Of a stretch of DNA of 64,000 nucleotides, positions 41,905 through 50,539 are shown piece by piece. Both the position numbers and the translations under genes were made by a program. Location: the NCBI RefSeq assembly GCF_022811645.1, contig NZ_CP094534.1, forward strand, positions 62,001-126,000, read 5' to 3'. The notes below the pieces were generated by a model that saw only the letters and a list, made by a program, of their open reading frames with translations, was not told the DNA's origin and searched no databases. The stretch's first letter is position 1. Each line of letters opens with the position of its first letter. The stretch is from Hymenobacter monticola (GTDB lineage Bacteria > Bacteroidota > Bacteroidia > Cytophagales > Hymenobacteraceae).

Positions 41905-42574
41905 AGCCGCCCGTTTCCTCGCGCAGGAGCTGCTCCAGGCCCGCCCGCATCTGCTCGTAGGGCTGGAAGCCGCGGGCCAGCACGTAGCCCTGCTCGCCAA
42001 TGCGCACCACGGCCGTGGGCAAGCCCTCGACGCCAATGCGGGCCACGGCGGCAAATTCCTGCCGGGCAGCCTGCGCGCTTTCCGGCGCGGCCCAGCGGCG
42101 CTGAAATTCCACCACGTCCACCTCAAAAGGCGTCAGCAGCTCGTTGTAAGTAGAAGGGTTGTTTAAATCCAGGCCGTCGCGGAAAAGCGCCCCTTGTACG
42201 GCGTGGGCAAAGGCCACGGTGCGGGCCGGGTCCTGCGTGAGCTGGCGGAAGGTGGCAATGGCCCGGCTCGGCGGCTCCGAGTCGTAGATGTACTCGCCGG
42301 CAGCGCCCAGGACTTTGAAGGCTTCACCAAATTGTACGCCGGTCACTTCCTCCACATCGTTGAGGCTGCGGCGCAGGTCGTCCCAAATGTCGGCAATGGG
42401 GCCCACGTCCTCGCCCTTTACCATGCCGCCGCACAGCACCGACACGTCGAGCCGGCCCGCAAATTCTTTCTGCAGGCGGTTGATGACCGGGCTCGTGCCG
42501 TAGCACCAGCCGCAGAGCGGGTCCTGAATGTAGAGCAGTTCGGGCAGGTGGGCGGGCGCGGTTTCTGGGGTCAT
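41903..42574 (-). CDS. DsbA/FrnE-type thioredoxin-fold protein
   Basis: 223 residues from MTPETAPAHLPELLYIQDPL. The CGWC active site is at residues 21-24; IGVEGLPTAVVRIGEQGYVL holds the cis-Pro loop. No signal peptide, so the likely location is the cytoplasm, as for FrnE-like DsbA relatives. It would act in thiol oxidation or isomerisation. The frame is open 24 codons further upstream without a good start. Confidence 0.85.
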   Translation of the reverse strand: MTPETAPAHLPELLYIQDPLCGWCYGTSPVINRLQKEFAGRLDVSVLCGGMVKGEDVGPIADIWDDLRRSLNDVEEVTGVQFGEAFKVLGAAGEYIYDSEPPSRAIATFRQLTQDPARTVAFAHAVQGALFRDGLDLNNPSTYNELLTPFEVDVVEFQRRWAAPESAQAARQEFAAVARIGVEGLPTAVVRIGEQGYVLARGFQPYEQMRAGLEQLLREETGG

Positions 42575-42672
42575 CGGGCAAAATAACCGCACAATCGGCG
42601 GGGCGCAGGCACGATGGCTGTGAAAGCTTCCGAAAATTCGCCACATTTATGGGCTAACTCTTTCGCCTGCTG

Positions 42673-43614
42673 ATGGAAACACTTTCCCCGCCCCTGGCCC
42701 CGGCGCTGGTGGTACCCGTGCCGCCCACGCCCGAAACCCCGGTTTGCGCCAGCTGCCACACGCCGCTGGCCGGCCCCTACTGCCACGCCTGCGGCGAAAA
42801 GCGCCTGCACCGCCACGACTACGCCCTCAAGCACTTCCTGGAGCATACCGTCGACACCGTCACGCACTTCGACCTGCGCGTGCTACGCGACTTGTGGCTA
42901 CAACTGCGCCGGCCGGGCTTCCTGGCGGCGGAATGGCTGCAGGGGCGCCGCGTGGCCCACGCCCCGCCGGTACAGTTGTTCCTCATCACCAACCTGCTGT
43001 TCTACTTAGTGGCCAGCGTGTCGCACTTCAGCCCCTTCGAGAGCAAGCTCACCAGCCACCTGCATTCCACCAATGGCTACCGCCCTTTTGCCAACCGCCT
43101 GGTGCTGGAACACCTGCGGCACATGCCCAACACGCATTTCCAGTACACCGAATTTGAGCGGCACTTCAACGCATTGGCGCACAGCTACTCCAAGAGCCTG
43201 GTTTTCCTGTTCATTCCATTGCTGCTGCCGCCGCTGTGGCTACTGTTCTGGCGCCAGCGCCGCTACTTCGTCGAATGGATAATGGTGAATACCTACCTCT
43301 TTGCCGGCATTTTGCTGTTGTATGCCGTGGTGGCGCTGGTTTCCCTGTCCGCTTTCGTCGTGCCGGCGTTGATGCCCCTGTTCAACAACGACGGGCTCAT
43401 CAGTTTGATGATGCTGCTGCTTACCATCGGCTACACAGCGTTATTTTTCAACCATGTTTTTCCGCTTGAGCCCACGCCGCGGGGCTGGCGCCGGATGCCG
43501 GCCGTGGCCTGGCGCTGGAGCAAGCCCGTGCTTTACACCGCGGCATTCGTGGTGGCCATGATAGCGCCCTACCGTTTTGCCCTGTTTCTGGTGTGCTATT
43601 GGGCTGCTTCTTAG
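42673..43614 (+). CDS. DUF3667 family membrane protein
   Basis: 313 residues. The N-terminal zinc ribbon CASCHTPLAGPYCHACGEKR (about residues 25-44) is followed by LKHFLEHTVDTVTHFDLRVL and FLITNLLFYLVAS, the DUF3667 signature. Four or five membrane helices follow. The family is restricted to Bacteroidota and some relatives and its role is unknown. Convergent with rho and sharing a terminator. Confidence 0.9.
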   Translation: METLSPPLAPALVVPVPPTPETPVCASCHTPLAGPYCHACGEKRLHRHDYALKHFLEHTVDTVTHFDLRVLRDLWLQLRRPGFLAAEWLQGRRVAHAPPVQLFLITNLLFYLVASVSHFSPFESKLTSHLHSTNGYRPFANRLVLEHLRHMPNTHFQYTEFERHFNALAHSYSKSLVFLFIPLLLPPLWLLFWRQRRYFVEWIMVNTYLFAGILLLYAVVALVSLSAFVVPALMPLFNNDGLISLMMLLLTIGYTALFFNHVFPLEPTPRGWRRMPAVAWRWSKPVLYTAAFVVAMIAPYRFALFLVCYWAAS

Positions 43615-43723
43615 ACTGAAAAGAAATAGCTGCCCGAAGTTGAATCCTTTCGCCGCACCCGCCGTTACGGCCTCGATATGCTACCGCGGTAGTGCTAGGC
43701 TCAATACTTCGTTGATATATAAT

Positions 43724-43759
43724 AAAAAGCCCCGTGGCAGTGCTGCCACGGGGCTTTTT
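43724..43759. terminator. Bidirectional terminator between DUF3667 and rho
   Basis: Perfect 17-bp stem (43724-43740 with 43743-43759), 2-nt loop, A and T tails on both sides. Confidence 0.92.
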
Positions 43760-43781
43760 TTATGGCCGAACCAGAAATTAC

Positions 43782-46142
43782 CTAGCCGTTCATGGCCAGC
43801 AGGAATTCTTCGTTGTCCTTGGTGCCTTTGATGCGGTCCTTGAGGAATTCCATGGCCTCGGTGGCCGTCATGTCCGACATGAACTTGCGGAGCACCCACA
43901 CGCGGTTCAGCTCGTCCTTGCTCATCAGCAGGTCCTCGCGGCGCGTGCCGGAAGCCGGGATGTCGATGGCCGGGAACACGCGCTTGTTGGCCAGCTTGCG
44001 GTCGAGCTGCAGTTCCATGTTGCCGGTGCCCTTGAATTCCTCGAAGATAACCTCGTCCATCTTGGAGCCGGTTTCAATAAGGGCCGTGGCGATGATGGTG
44101 AGCGAGCCGCCACCTTCCACGTTGCGGGCCGCACCGAAGAAGCGCTTGGGCTTTTGCAGCGCGCCCGCGTCGATACCACCCGAGAGGATGCGCGACGAAC
44201 TGGGCTGCACCGTGTTGTAGGCCCGCGCCAGGCGGGTGATGGAGTCGAGCAGAATCACCACGTCGTGGCCGCACTCCACCAGGCGCCGGGCCTTGTCGAG
44301 AGCCATTTCGGCAATTTTCACGTGGCGGTCAGCCGTTTCGTCGAAGGTCGAGCTCAGCACTTCGGCTTTCACGGTGCGGGCCATGTCGGTCACTTCCTCG
44401 GGGCGCTCGTCGATGAGCAGCACCATGAGGTAGACTTCGGGGTGGTTTTCGGCAATGGAATTGGCTACTTCCTGCAGCAGCACGGTTTTGCCGGTCTTGG
44501 GCTGGGCCACGATGAGGCCGCGCTGGCCCTTGCCAATCGGGGCAAACAAATCGAGCACGCGGGTGCTGATTTGGGTCGATTTCGTGGTCAGTTTCAGCTT
44601 GGAATCGGCAAAAAGCGGCGTGAGGTGGCTAAACGGCACCCGGTCGCGGACTTCCTCCACAGTGCGGCCGTTCATGCTTTCCACGCCTACCAGCGCGAAA
44701 TATTTCTCACCTTCACGCGGCGGCCGAATGGTGCACACCACCGTGTCGCCGGCCTTCATGGCATACTGCTTCACCTGCTGCGGCGACACATAAATGTCGT
44801 CGGGCGAGCTGAGGTAGTTGTAGTAAGGCGAGCGCAGGAAGCCGTAGCCGCCGTCCGGCATCAGCTCAAACGTGCCACCGCCGGGCACCACCAAATCCAG
44901 GTCCTGACGCTGGGGGCGCTGCTGTTGCTGGTTTTGATTTTGGTTCTGGCCCTGTGGCTGGTCGGTGCGGGGCGTGCCGTCGGCGTTTTGCTGGCGTTGC
45001 TGGCGCTGCTGGTCGCGCAGGGCGTAGCGCTCCTCGCGGGTCAGGTTGCGGTTGTCGCGGCCGTCGCGCGGCTGGTCCTGGTTGTTGCGGGGTTGGTCCT
45101 GACGGGGCTCACGCGGTTGGCCGTCGCGGTTTTCGCGGGGCTGGTCGTTGCGCGGTTCCCGCGGCTGGTTGTCCTGGCGGGGTTCGCGGGGTTGGTCGTT
45201 GCGCGGCTCGCGGGGCTGGTTATCTTGGCGCGGCTGTTGGTTGTCGCGGGGCTGCTGGTCCTGGCGGGCGGGGCGCTGCTGGTCGCGGCCGTCGCGCAGG
45301 GGCTGCTCGCGCATGTCGCGCTCGAAACGGTCGGCGCGGTTGTCGCGGCGGTCGGCGAAGCCGTTGCCACCAAATTCACGGCGGCGGTTTTCCGGGTTGT
45401 TTTCGCGGTTTTCAGTGCCATTGTCAGCCAGTTTGGCGGCAGCGGCGGCTGCCGCTTCGGCCGCTTTTTCGGCGGCCATCTCGGCGGCGCGCTGCTCGGT
45501 GATGGGGCGGCCGGCCCGGTCCACACGTTCGCGGCGGCGGGGCTGGGTGGCATTACCGTTCTGGTCGGCAGCCGGGGCATCGGCAGAAGTTTCAGCCGAC
45601 GCTTCAGTGGCAGGCGCTTCCGTTGCAGCAGGGGCTTCGAGCGCGGTTTCGGGCACCGAAGTGAAAGATGTATCGGGCTCGGCGGCCAGCACGGCGCCGG
45701 TGGCATCGGCGGCGGGCACCAGGGCCAGGCCTTCGATGGGGTCGAGGATTTCGACGGTGGGTTCAACGGCGGGCGCCTGGGCAACCGGAGCAGCTTCGCG
45801 GCGCGGCTCGCGGGCCGGGCGGGTGGGCTGGGCTTTGCGGGCCGGCGGGGCTACGTCCGAGAAAGGCTGCTCGGCGGTGCTGGGAGCCGGGCGGCGGGCC
45901 GGCTTGCTGGCGCGGGGGGCTGGAGCGGCCGCGGTAGCGGGTGCTTCGGCCGCGGCGGGAGCTGGTGCGGCCGGCGCGGGGGCGGGCTGCTCGTCAGCGG
46001 TGGGAGTCAGGGCTTGCTGGTCGAGGATTTTGTATATCAAATCCTGCTTGCTCAGCCGCTTGAAATTGCCCACGTTCATTTTCTCGGCAATCTCTTTGAG
46101 GTCGGACAACAGCCGGTCCTTCAGCTCGTTAATGGTGTACAT
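43782..46142 (-). CDS. rho: Transcription termination factor Rho with large disordered insert
   Basis: 786 residues, far above the ~420 of E. coli Rho. Order: Rho_N ([20 protein letters not shown], then [11 protein letters not shown]), an Ala/Pro- then Arg/Asn/Gln-rich region from ~47 to ~415 with repeats of (D/N)QPRE(P/N)R, cold-shock-like RNA-binding domain from ~424 ([15 protein letters not shown]), then the RecA-type motor with [15 protein letters not shown] (Walker A), [18 protein letters not shown] and [16 protein letters not shown]. Gut Bacteroides Rho has a comparable insert that drives phase separation. A 441-bp leader or promoter region separates it from serS. Confidence 0.96.
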   Translation of the reverse strand: MYTINELKDRLLSDLKEIAEKMNVGNFKRLSKQDLIYKILDQQALTPTADEQPAPAPAAPAPAAAEAPATAAAPAPRASKPARRPAPSTAEQPFSDVAPPARKAQPTRPAREPRREAAPVAQAPAVEPTVEILDPIEGLALVPAADATGAVLAAEPDTSFTSVPETALEAPAATEAPATEASAETSADAPAADQNGNATQPRRRERVDRAGRPITEQRAAEMAAEKAAEAAAAAAAKLADNGTENRENNPENRRREFGGNGFADRRDNRADRFERDMREQPLRDGRDQQRPARQDQQPRDNQQPRQDNQPREPRNDQPREPRQDNQPREPRNDQPRENRDGQPREPRQDQPRNNQDQPRDGRDNRNLTREERYALRDQQRQQRQQNADGTPRTDQPQGQNQNQNQQQQRPQRQDLDLVVPGGGTFELMPDGGYGFLRSPYYNYLSSPDDIYVSPQQVKQYAMKAGDTVVCTIRPPREGEKYFALVGVESMNGRTVEEVRDRVPFSHLTPLFADSKLKLTTKSTQISTRVLDLFAPIGKGQRGLIVAQPKTGKTVLLQEVANSIAENHPEVYLMVLLIDERPEEVTDMARTVKAEVLSSTFDETADRHVKIAEMALDKARRLVECGHDVVILLDSITRLARAYNTVQPSSSRILSGGIDAGALQKPKRFFGAARNVEGGGSLTIIATALIETGSKMDEVIFEEFKGTGNMELQLDRKLANKRVFPAIDIPASGTRREDLLMSKDELNRVWVLRKFMSDMTATEAMEFLKDRIKGTKDNEEFLLAMNG

Positions 46143-46583
46143 AAAGGGAATAAAGGGGAAACATCGGCTTGGGGCGGGGAGGGAGCTGGCTTGTCGGCGA
46201 AGCCAACGAAAGGGCTTGCGGGGCCAGCAATGGCACGAGGCGGCGGGGCCGCAACGGGTACTCGCGGGGTGCACAAAAGGCACCGGATACGCGCCTGGGG
46301 CGCAATCAGAATAAGCAGGAAATGTGGTGCAGAATGGGCCGCTGGGATTTTCAGCAAGAGACGGGCCGGGGGCAGGCACTGCGGCCCGCGAACCCAGACC
46401 ACGGCGGCCGGTTGCTCCCGCAATGTTAGGGCATTACGGGCAAACCGCCAAATCGGATGCGGCTGGATATGGTTTAAACACGGCGGATTGGGAAATAAGT
46501 TGCCAAGCGCGGCGTAGGTATCACCGGCAGGACGCGGAGCGGGTCAGATTTCTTACGACCTTTGCCCGCATTACCTTCTTTTT
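46143..46583. promoter_or_regulatory. Divergent control region between rho and serS
   Basis: No gene seen. The rho frame is open for 79 codons upstream but without a good start. For serS, GACCTTTG at 46557-46564 is a weak -7 match 20 nt before the ATG. I find no clear TAnnTTTG box for rho. The GC-rich rho leader could allow autoregulation, as known for rho genes, but this is inference. Confidence 0.35.
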
Positions 46584-47858
46584 ATGCTGCAACTTTCCGT
46601 TCTCCGCGACCAGACCGACCTCGTGCTGGCCGGCCTCGCCAAAAAGCGCTACCCCACCGGCCCGGCCGACGTAGCTGCCATCCTCGACCTCGACCAGCGC
46701 CGCCGCCAGCTCCAAACCAGCCACGACTCAGCCCAGGCCGAAGCCAACAAGCTCGCCCAGCAAATCGGTGGCCTGATGAAATCCGGCGACCGGGCCGGCG
46801 CCGAAACCCTGAAAGCGCGCACCGCTGAGCTGAAGCAGCACACCCAAAGCGCCGCCGCCGAGCTGGCCCAGGTGGAAGAAGCCCAGAAACAGCTGCTCTA
46901 CAAGCTGCCCAACCTGCCCCACGCCAGCGTGCCTGAAGGCCGCGCCGCCGCCGACAACGAAGTGGTGCGCGAGCACGGCGCCAAGCCCGAGCTGGGCGCC
47001 GACGCGCTGGCCCACTGGGACCTGATTAAGAAGTACGACATCATCGACTTCGAGCTGGGCGTGAAAATCACCGGCGCTGGCTTCCCGGTGTACAAGGGCC
47101 AGGGGGCCCGGCTGCAGCGCGCGCTCATCAACTTTTTCCTCGATGAGGCCCGCAACGCCGGCTACACCGAGATGCAGCCGCCCATTCTGGTGAACGAGGC
47201 CAGCGGCTACGGCACCGGCCAGCTGCCCGACAAGGAAGGCCAGATGTACCACGACGCCAAGGACGACCTGTACCTGATTCCGACCGCCGAGGTGCCGCTG
47301 ACCAACATCTACCGCGACGAGATTATTCCGGTGGAGAAGTTGCCCATCCGCATCACGGGCCACACGCCCTGCTTCCGCCGCGAAGCCGGCTCGTGGGGCG
47401 CCGACGTGCGCGGCCTCAACCGCCTGCACCAGTTCGACAAGGTGGAAATTGTGCAAATCACGGAGCCCGAGCACAGCTACGCGGCCCTCGACACGATGGT
47501 GGCCCACATTGAAGGGCTGCTGCAGAAGCTGGGCCTCCCCTACCGCGTGCTGCGCCTCTGCGGCGGCGACATGGGCTTCACCAGCGCCCTCACCTTCGAC
47601 TTGGAGGTGTGGAGCGCCGCCCAGGGCCGCTGGCTGGAAGTGAGTTCGGCCTCGAACTTCGAAACCTACCAGGCCAATCGCCTGAAGTGCCGCTACAAGG
47701 CCGAGGGCGGCAAAACCCAGCTGCTGCACACCCTGAACGGCTCGGCGCTGGCCCTGCCCCGCATCGTGGCCGCCCTGCTGGAAAACAACCAAACGGCCGA
47801 CGGCATCAACCTGCCGGAGGTGCTGCACAGCTACTGCGGCTTCAGCAAGATTGGGTAG
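46584..47858 (+). CDS. serS: Seryl-tRNA synthetase
   Basis: 424 residues, normal length. It charges tRNA-Ser. The N-terminal ~110 residues form the tRNA-binding coiled coil (ETLKARTAELKQHTQSAAAE). The class II core has motif 1 around TEMQPPILVNEASGYGTGQL, motif 2 in GHTPCFRREAGSWGADVRGL and motif 3 in LNGSALALPRIVAALLENNQ. First gene of the plus-strand unit, divergent from rho. Confidence 0.98.
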   Translation: MLQLSVLRDQTDLVLAGLAKKRYPTGPADVAAILDLDQRRRQLQTSHDSAQAEANKLAQQIGGLMKSGDRAGAETLKARTAELKQHTQSAAAELAQVEEAQKQLLYKLPNLPHASVPEGRAAADNEVVREHGAKPELGADALAHWDLIKKYDIIDFELGVKITGAGFPVYKGQGARLQRALINFFLDEARNAGYTEMQPPILVNEASGYGTGQLPDKEGQMYHDAKDDLYLIPTAEVPLTNIYRDEIIPVEKLPIRITGHTPCFRREAGSWGADVRGLNRLHQFDKVEIVQITEPEHSYAALDTMVAHIEGLLQKLGLPYRVLRLCGGDMGFTSALTFDLEVWSAAQGRWLEVSSASNFETYQANRLKCRYKAEGGKTQLLHTLNGSALALPRIVAALLENNQTADGINLPEVLHSYCGFSKIG

Positions 47859-47881
47859 GCATTAATTGCTGACTAGCGCAG

Positions 47882-47918
47882 CGAGGCGGCTTCGGAACAA
47901 TGTTTCGGGGCCGCCTCG
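47882..47918 (+). terminator. Hairpin downstream of serS
   Basis: 9-bp stem CGAGGCGGC/GCCGCCTCG; the following T run is short, so it is a weak terminator. Confidence 0.5.
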
Positions 47919-47975
47919 TCGTTTGTGGTGGTTTGTAGCTACTTTTCTGCGGTTCTCACCTCAACGCCCGCGCCC

Positions 47976-49049
47976 ATGTCCGATATTGTTTCCCTTGATG
48001 AAGTCGAGCAGTTGCAGCAGGAAATTGAGGCCGCGGTGCGGGAACCCGACCCGGTGCTGGCCAACCTGCTGATTACGCGCTGCCACTACCTGCTTTCGCA
48101 GGCCTTGCAGCGGGCGCTGGGGGCCGGGGCCGGCGCCAACTTTCACTCCTGGGCCGTGTGGGGCTCGCGCAAGGCCGGCGTCACCATTCGGCAGGAAGAC
48201 CTGGACGATGCCCGCCGCGACGGCACCATCGTGGGCGGCATTGTAGGGGCACTAGTGGGCGTGGGCTGCGGCTGGCTGCTGCAATTTCCGCTGTGGCTGG
48301 AGCCGGGGGCGGCCGTGCTGGGAGCGGCTTGTGGCATTGCCGCCGGGCGCCTCATCATCAACCGGAGCCGGCGGCGCTCGGCGGGTCTGGTACTGGCCGG
48401 CAACCGCACGGTGCTGGAAGACATTGGCTTGCAAACGGTGCGGTTTCTGCGCTGGCTGGTGCAGGCCGCGCCCGCCCAGCCGGCCGATGCCGCCGCGTTT
48501 CTGGCGCCGTTGCAGCCCGGTGCGGTGGGCCAGCAAAACCAAGAGCTGCTGCGGCAGGCCTTCACCCAATACTACCGGGCCCGAATGGCAAGCAGCGCGG
48601 CCGAGAAAGAGCAGGCTACTTATTTCGGCAACTGCTTTGCGGTGTGGCACGAGCACGTGCGCCTCGAACCCTACATTCAGGGGGCCATGCCGCTCATCAT
48701 CCGGCGTTGCGTGACGCAGCGGCTGCTGCAGTTTGATATCGGGGCGGTGCGGCTGGCGGTGGCGCAGGATGTACCAGCCAATGAAGCAGCGGCGGCGCTG
48801 GCCCTGCCGCAGTCCGCGCAAAGCGAGCAGGCGCTGGCCCTGCTGCGCCAGGGCAGCGGCAATGTGCAAAGCGGCACCCCGTTCCGAGGCACGGCCGCCG
48901 GCGACTGGACGCGCATCAAGGAACGTATGCGCTATGTGTTTGCGCTGTTCCAAGCATTTCACGCCGAGCCGCAGGTGTTTTCTTCGCCCTACGATGCTGC
49001 ACAACTAGCCGCACTGGCGGCCGGGCAGCGGCCAGCGGGTACTTGGTAG
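47976..49049 (+). CDS. Hypothetical protein with a glycine-rich membrane hairpin
   Basis: 357 residues from MSDIVSLDEVEQLQQEIEAA. The segment ANFHSWAVWGSRKAGVTIRQ, then EDLDDA, recalls a broadly distributed family with W.TFA.WAS...G..IR-type motifs, whose role is unknown. It is followed by a hydrophobic hairpin (IVGGIVGALVGVGCGWLL, GAAVLGAACGIAAGRLII). The rest is helical. I assign no function. Confidence 0.55.
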   Translation: MSDIVSLDEVEQLQQEIEAAVREPDPVLANLLITRCHYLLSQALQRALGAGAGANFHSWAVWGSRKAGVTIRQEDLDDARRDGTIVGGIVGALVGVGCGWLLQFPLWLEPGAAVLGAACGIAAGRLIINRSRRRSAGLVLAGNRTVLEDIGLQTVRFLRWLVQAAPAQPADAAAFLAPLQPGAVGQQNQELLRQAFTQYYRARMASSAAEKEQATYFGNCFAVWHEHVRLEPYIQGAMPLIIRRCVTQRLLQFDIGAVRLAVAQDVPANEAAAALALPQSAQSEQALALLRQGSGNVQSGTPFRGTAAGDWTRIKERMRYVFALFQAFHAEPQVFSSPYDAAQLAALAAGQRPAGTW

Positions 49050-49059
49050 GGCGGGTAGC

Positions 49060-49326
49060 TTAGTACTCCGCCATTTCCTCGTCCACGTAGCACCAGAGCC
49101 ACCGTTCGCCGGGCTCGGCGGAGGCGATGACGGGGTGCTCGGTGGCTTGGAAATGCTTGGTGGCGTGCTGGTTTTTGGAGTTGTCGCAGCAGCCCACGTG
49201 GCCGCACTCCTGGCACGTGCGCAGGTGCACCCAGGTATCGCCGAGGGCCACGCATTCGGGGCACACGTGCGAGGGGACGGTTTTGAGGCTGGTGAGGGAG
49301 GTGAGGTGCTGGCAGGGCTCGGGCAT
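49060..49326 (-). CDS. UBP-type zinc finger protein
   Basis: 88 residues, a single zf-UBP domain: C and H ligands in EPCQHLTSL, CPECVALGDTWVHLRTCQEC, VGCCDNSKNQHATKHFQATE and the final HPVI...WLWCYVDE. In eukaryotes this domain binds ubiquitin C-termini; bacterial stand-alone copies have no known role. It is convergent with the 357-residue protein gene. Confidence 0.9.
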   Translation of the reverse strand: MPEPCQHLTSLTSLKTVPSHVCPECVALGDTWVHLRTCQECGHVGCCDNSKNQHATKHFQATEHPVIASAEPGERWLWCYVDEEMAEY

Positions 49327-49358
49327 GGGATGAAGGTAATAAAACGGACATTAAATCC

Positions 49359-50420
49359 TCAGCGGCCATCGCGCGAGGGTGGCAACTCCAGGTTCAGCGT
49401 CTGGTTGCGCATGCACTTAAAATGGCCTTGCGGGCACTTCTCGAAGCCGATTTTGGAGCAGGGGCGGCAGGGCAGTCCCGGCACTTCCAGCACGCGGAAT
49501 TCGGTTTTGTAGGGGTACATGCCGAAAGCGGGTACAGTATTGCCCCACACACTGAAAATTTCCTTGCCGAAGGCCGCCGCAATGTGCATCAGGCCGGTGT
49601 CGTGGCTAACCACAAACAGTGCTTGCCGCAACAGCGAGGCGGACTGATGCAGCGAATAACGCCCACAACCGTTGTGAATCAGGGTTCGAGGAACCTGGGG
49701 ATTCAGGGGTTTGGCCGGGAAATAATACGGGCTGTCGGGTATGACATCAGCCTTTTCAGCTGTTGCGGCCTGTGTCTCAAATGCCTGCTCGATGACGTGG
49801 CCGATGCTTTCGTCTTCAGGCCCGCCGAGTAGCACCACGGGCTGGGCCAGCTTGGTACACAGTTCGATGAGCTTTTCCACGGGCAGGCGCTTGGTGGCGT
49901 GCTGCGCACCAATGGCCACGGCCACGTAGCCGCGCTGGAAGGGTGCGGACAGCGTGGTTACGTCTACTTCCTGGCCAGCGGGGATGAAATAATCGAGCCC
50001 GCGGCCGTCGTCTCGCACGCCCAGTGGCGCGGCGGCCGCGAGGTAGCGTTGCACAATGTGCATGCGCGGCATTTTATCAACCTTGAAGTTGACCAATAGC
50101 CACTTCTGCCAGTTCAGCTTGTCGAAGCTGCTTGATTTGACCCCCAAGCGGAGCTTGATGAGCCGGGTGCGCAGGTTGTTGTGTAAGTCGACGATGTAGT
50201 CAAACCGTTCGGCTTTCAGGGCCTGCACCAGTTCGCTCAAGCTGCCGGTAAGGCAGTGCACTTTGTTGATGTAGGGGTTGGGTTCCAACAGGCCGCGGTA
50301 GGCGGGCTTGGTGGCAAAATGCACCTCCGCACCAGGCACCTGCTGGGCCAGGGCCCGCACCACCGGCGTAGTCAGCACGATGTCGCCGATGGAGGAAAAG
50401 CGGAGAACGAGAATTTTCAT
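49359..50420 (-). CDS. Glycosyltransferase family 9 (heptosyltransferase-like)
   Basis: 353 residues. Starts MKILVLRFSSIGDIVLTTPV, the hallmark of ADP-heptose:LPS heptosyltransferases, with GAQHATKRLPVEKLIELCTK, VVLLGGPEDESIGHVIEQAF and FVVSHDTGLMHIAAAFGKEI in the C-terminal Rossmann half. It likely adds a sugar to the LPS core or another envelope glycan. The C-terminal cysteine cluster (LPCRPCSKIGFEKCPQGHFK, CMRN) is common in the Bacteroidota branch and might bind metal. Confidence 0.92.
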   Translation of the reverse strand: MKILVLRFSSIGDIVLTTPVVRALAQQVPGAEVHFATKPAYRGLLEPNPYINKVHCLTGSLSELVQALKAERFDYIVDLHNNLRTRLIKLRLGVKSSSFDKLNWQKWLLVNFKVDKMPRMHIVQRYLAAAAPLGVRDDGRGLDYFIPAGQEVDVTTLSAPFQRGYVAVAIGAQHATKRLPVEKLIELCTKLAQPVVLLGGPEDESIGHVIEQAFETQAATAEKADVIPDSPYYFPAKPLNPQVPRTLIHNGCGRYSLHQSASLLRQALFVVSHDTGLMHIAAAFGKEIFSVWGNTVPAFGMYPYKTEFRVLEVPGLPCRPCSKIGFEKCPQGHFKCMRNQTLNLELPPSRDGR

Positions 50421-50434
50421 TTTTAGCTCGTCAA

Positions 50435-50526
50435 AACGTCATGCTGAGCTTGTCGAAGCATCTCTACCGCTGAAGTATTCATTTAATTTCTCGGTAGAGA
50501 TGCTTCGACAAGCTCAGCATGACGTT
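50435..50526. repeat. Perfect palindrome with 35-nt arms
   Basis: Arms 50435-50469 and 50492-50526 are perfect 35-nt complements, 22-nt loop: the longest and best conserved palindrome here. Core GTCATGCTGAGCTTGTCGAA. Lies between PolX stop and the glycosyltransferase start. Confidence 0.95.
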
Positions 50527-50539
50527 CTAAAGTTATTCC

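Noticed and set aside
43734..46517. Open frame of ~927 codons antisense to rho
   Set aside because: Its low-complexity V/L/G/R sequence mirrors the repetitive rho insert; no start context or family.
36719..50526. Insertion sequences at the palindromes
   Set aside because: No transposase gene, target-site duplication or IS-length element is present; they are only 70-110 bp hairpins.
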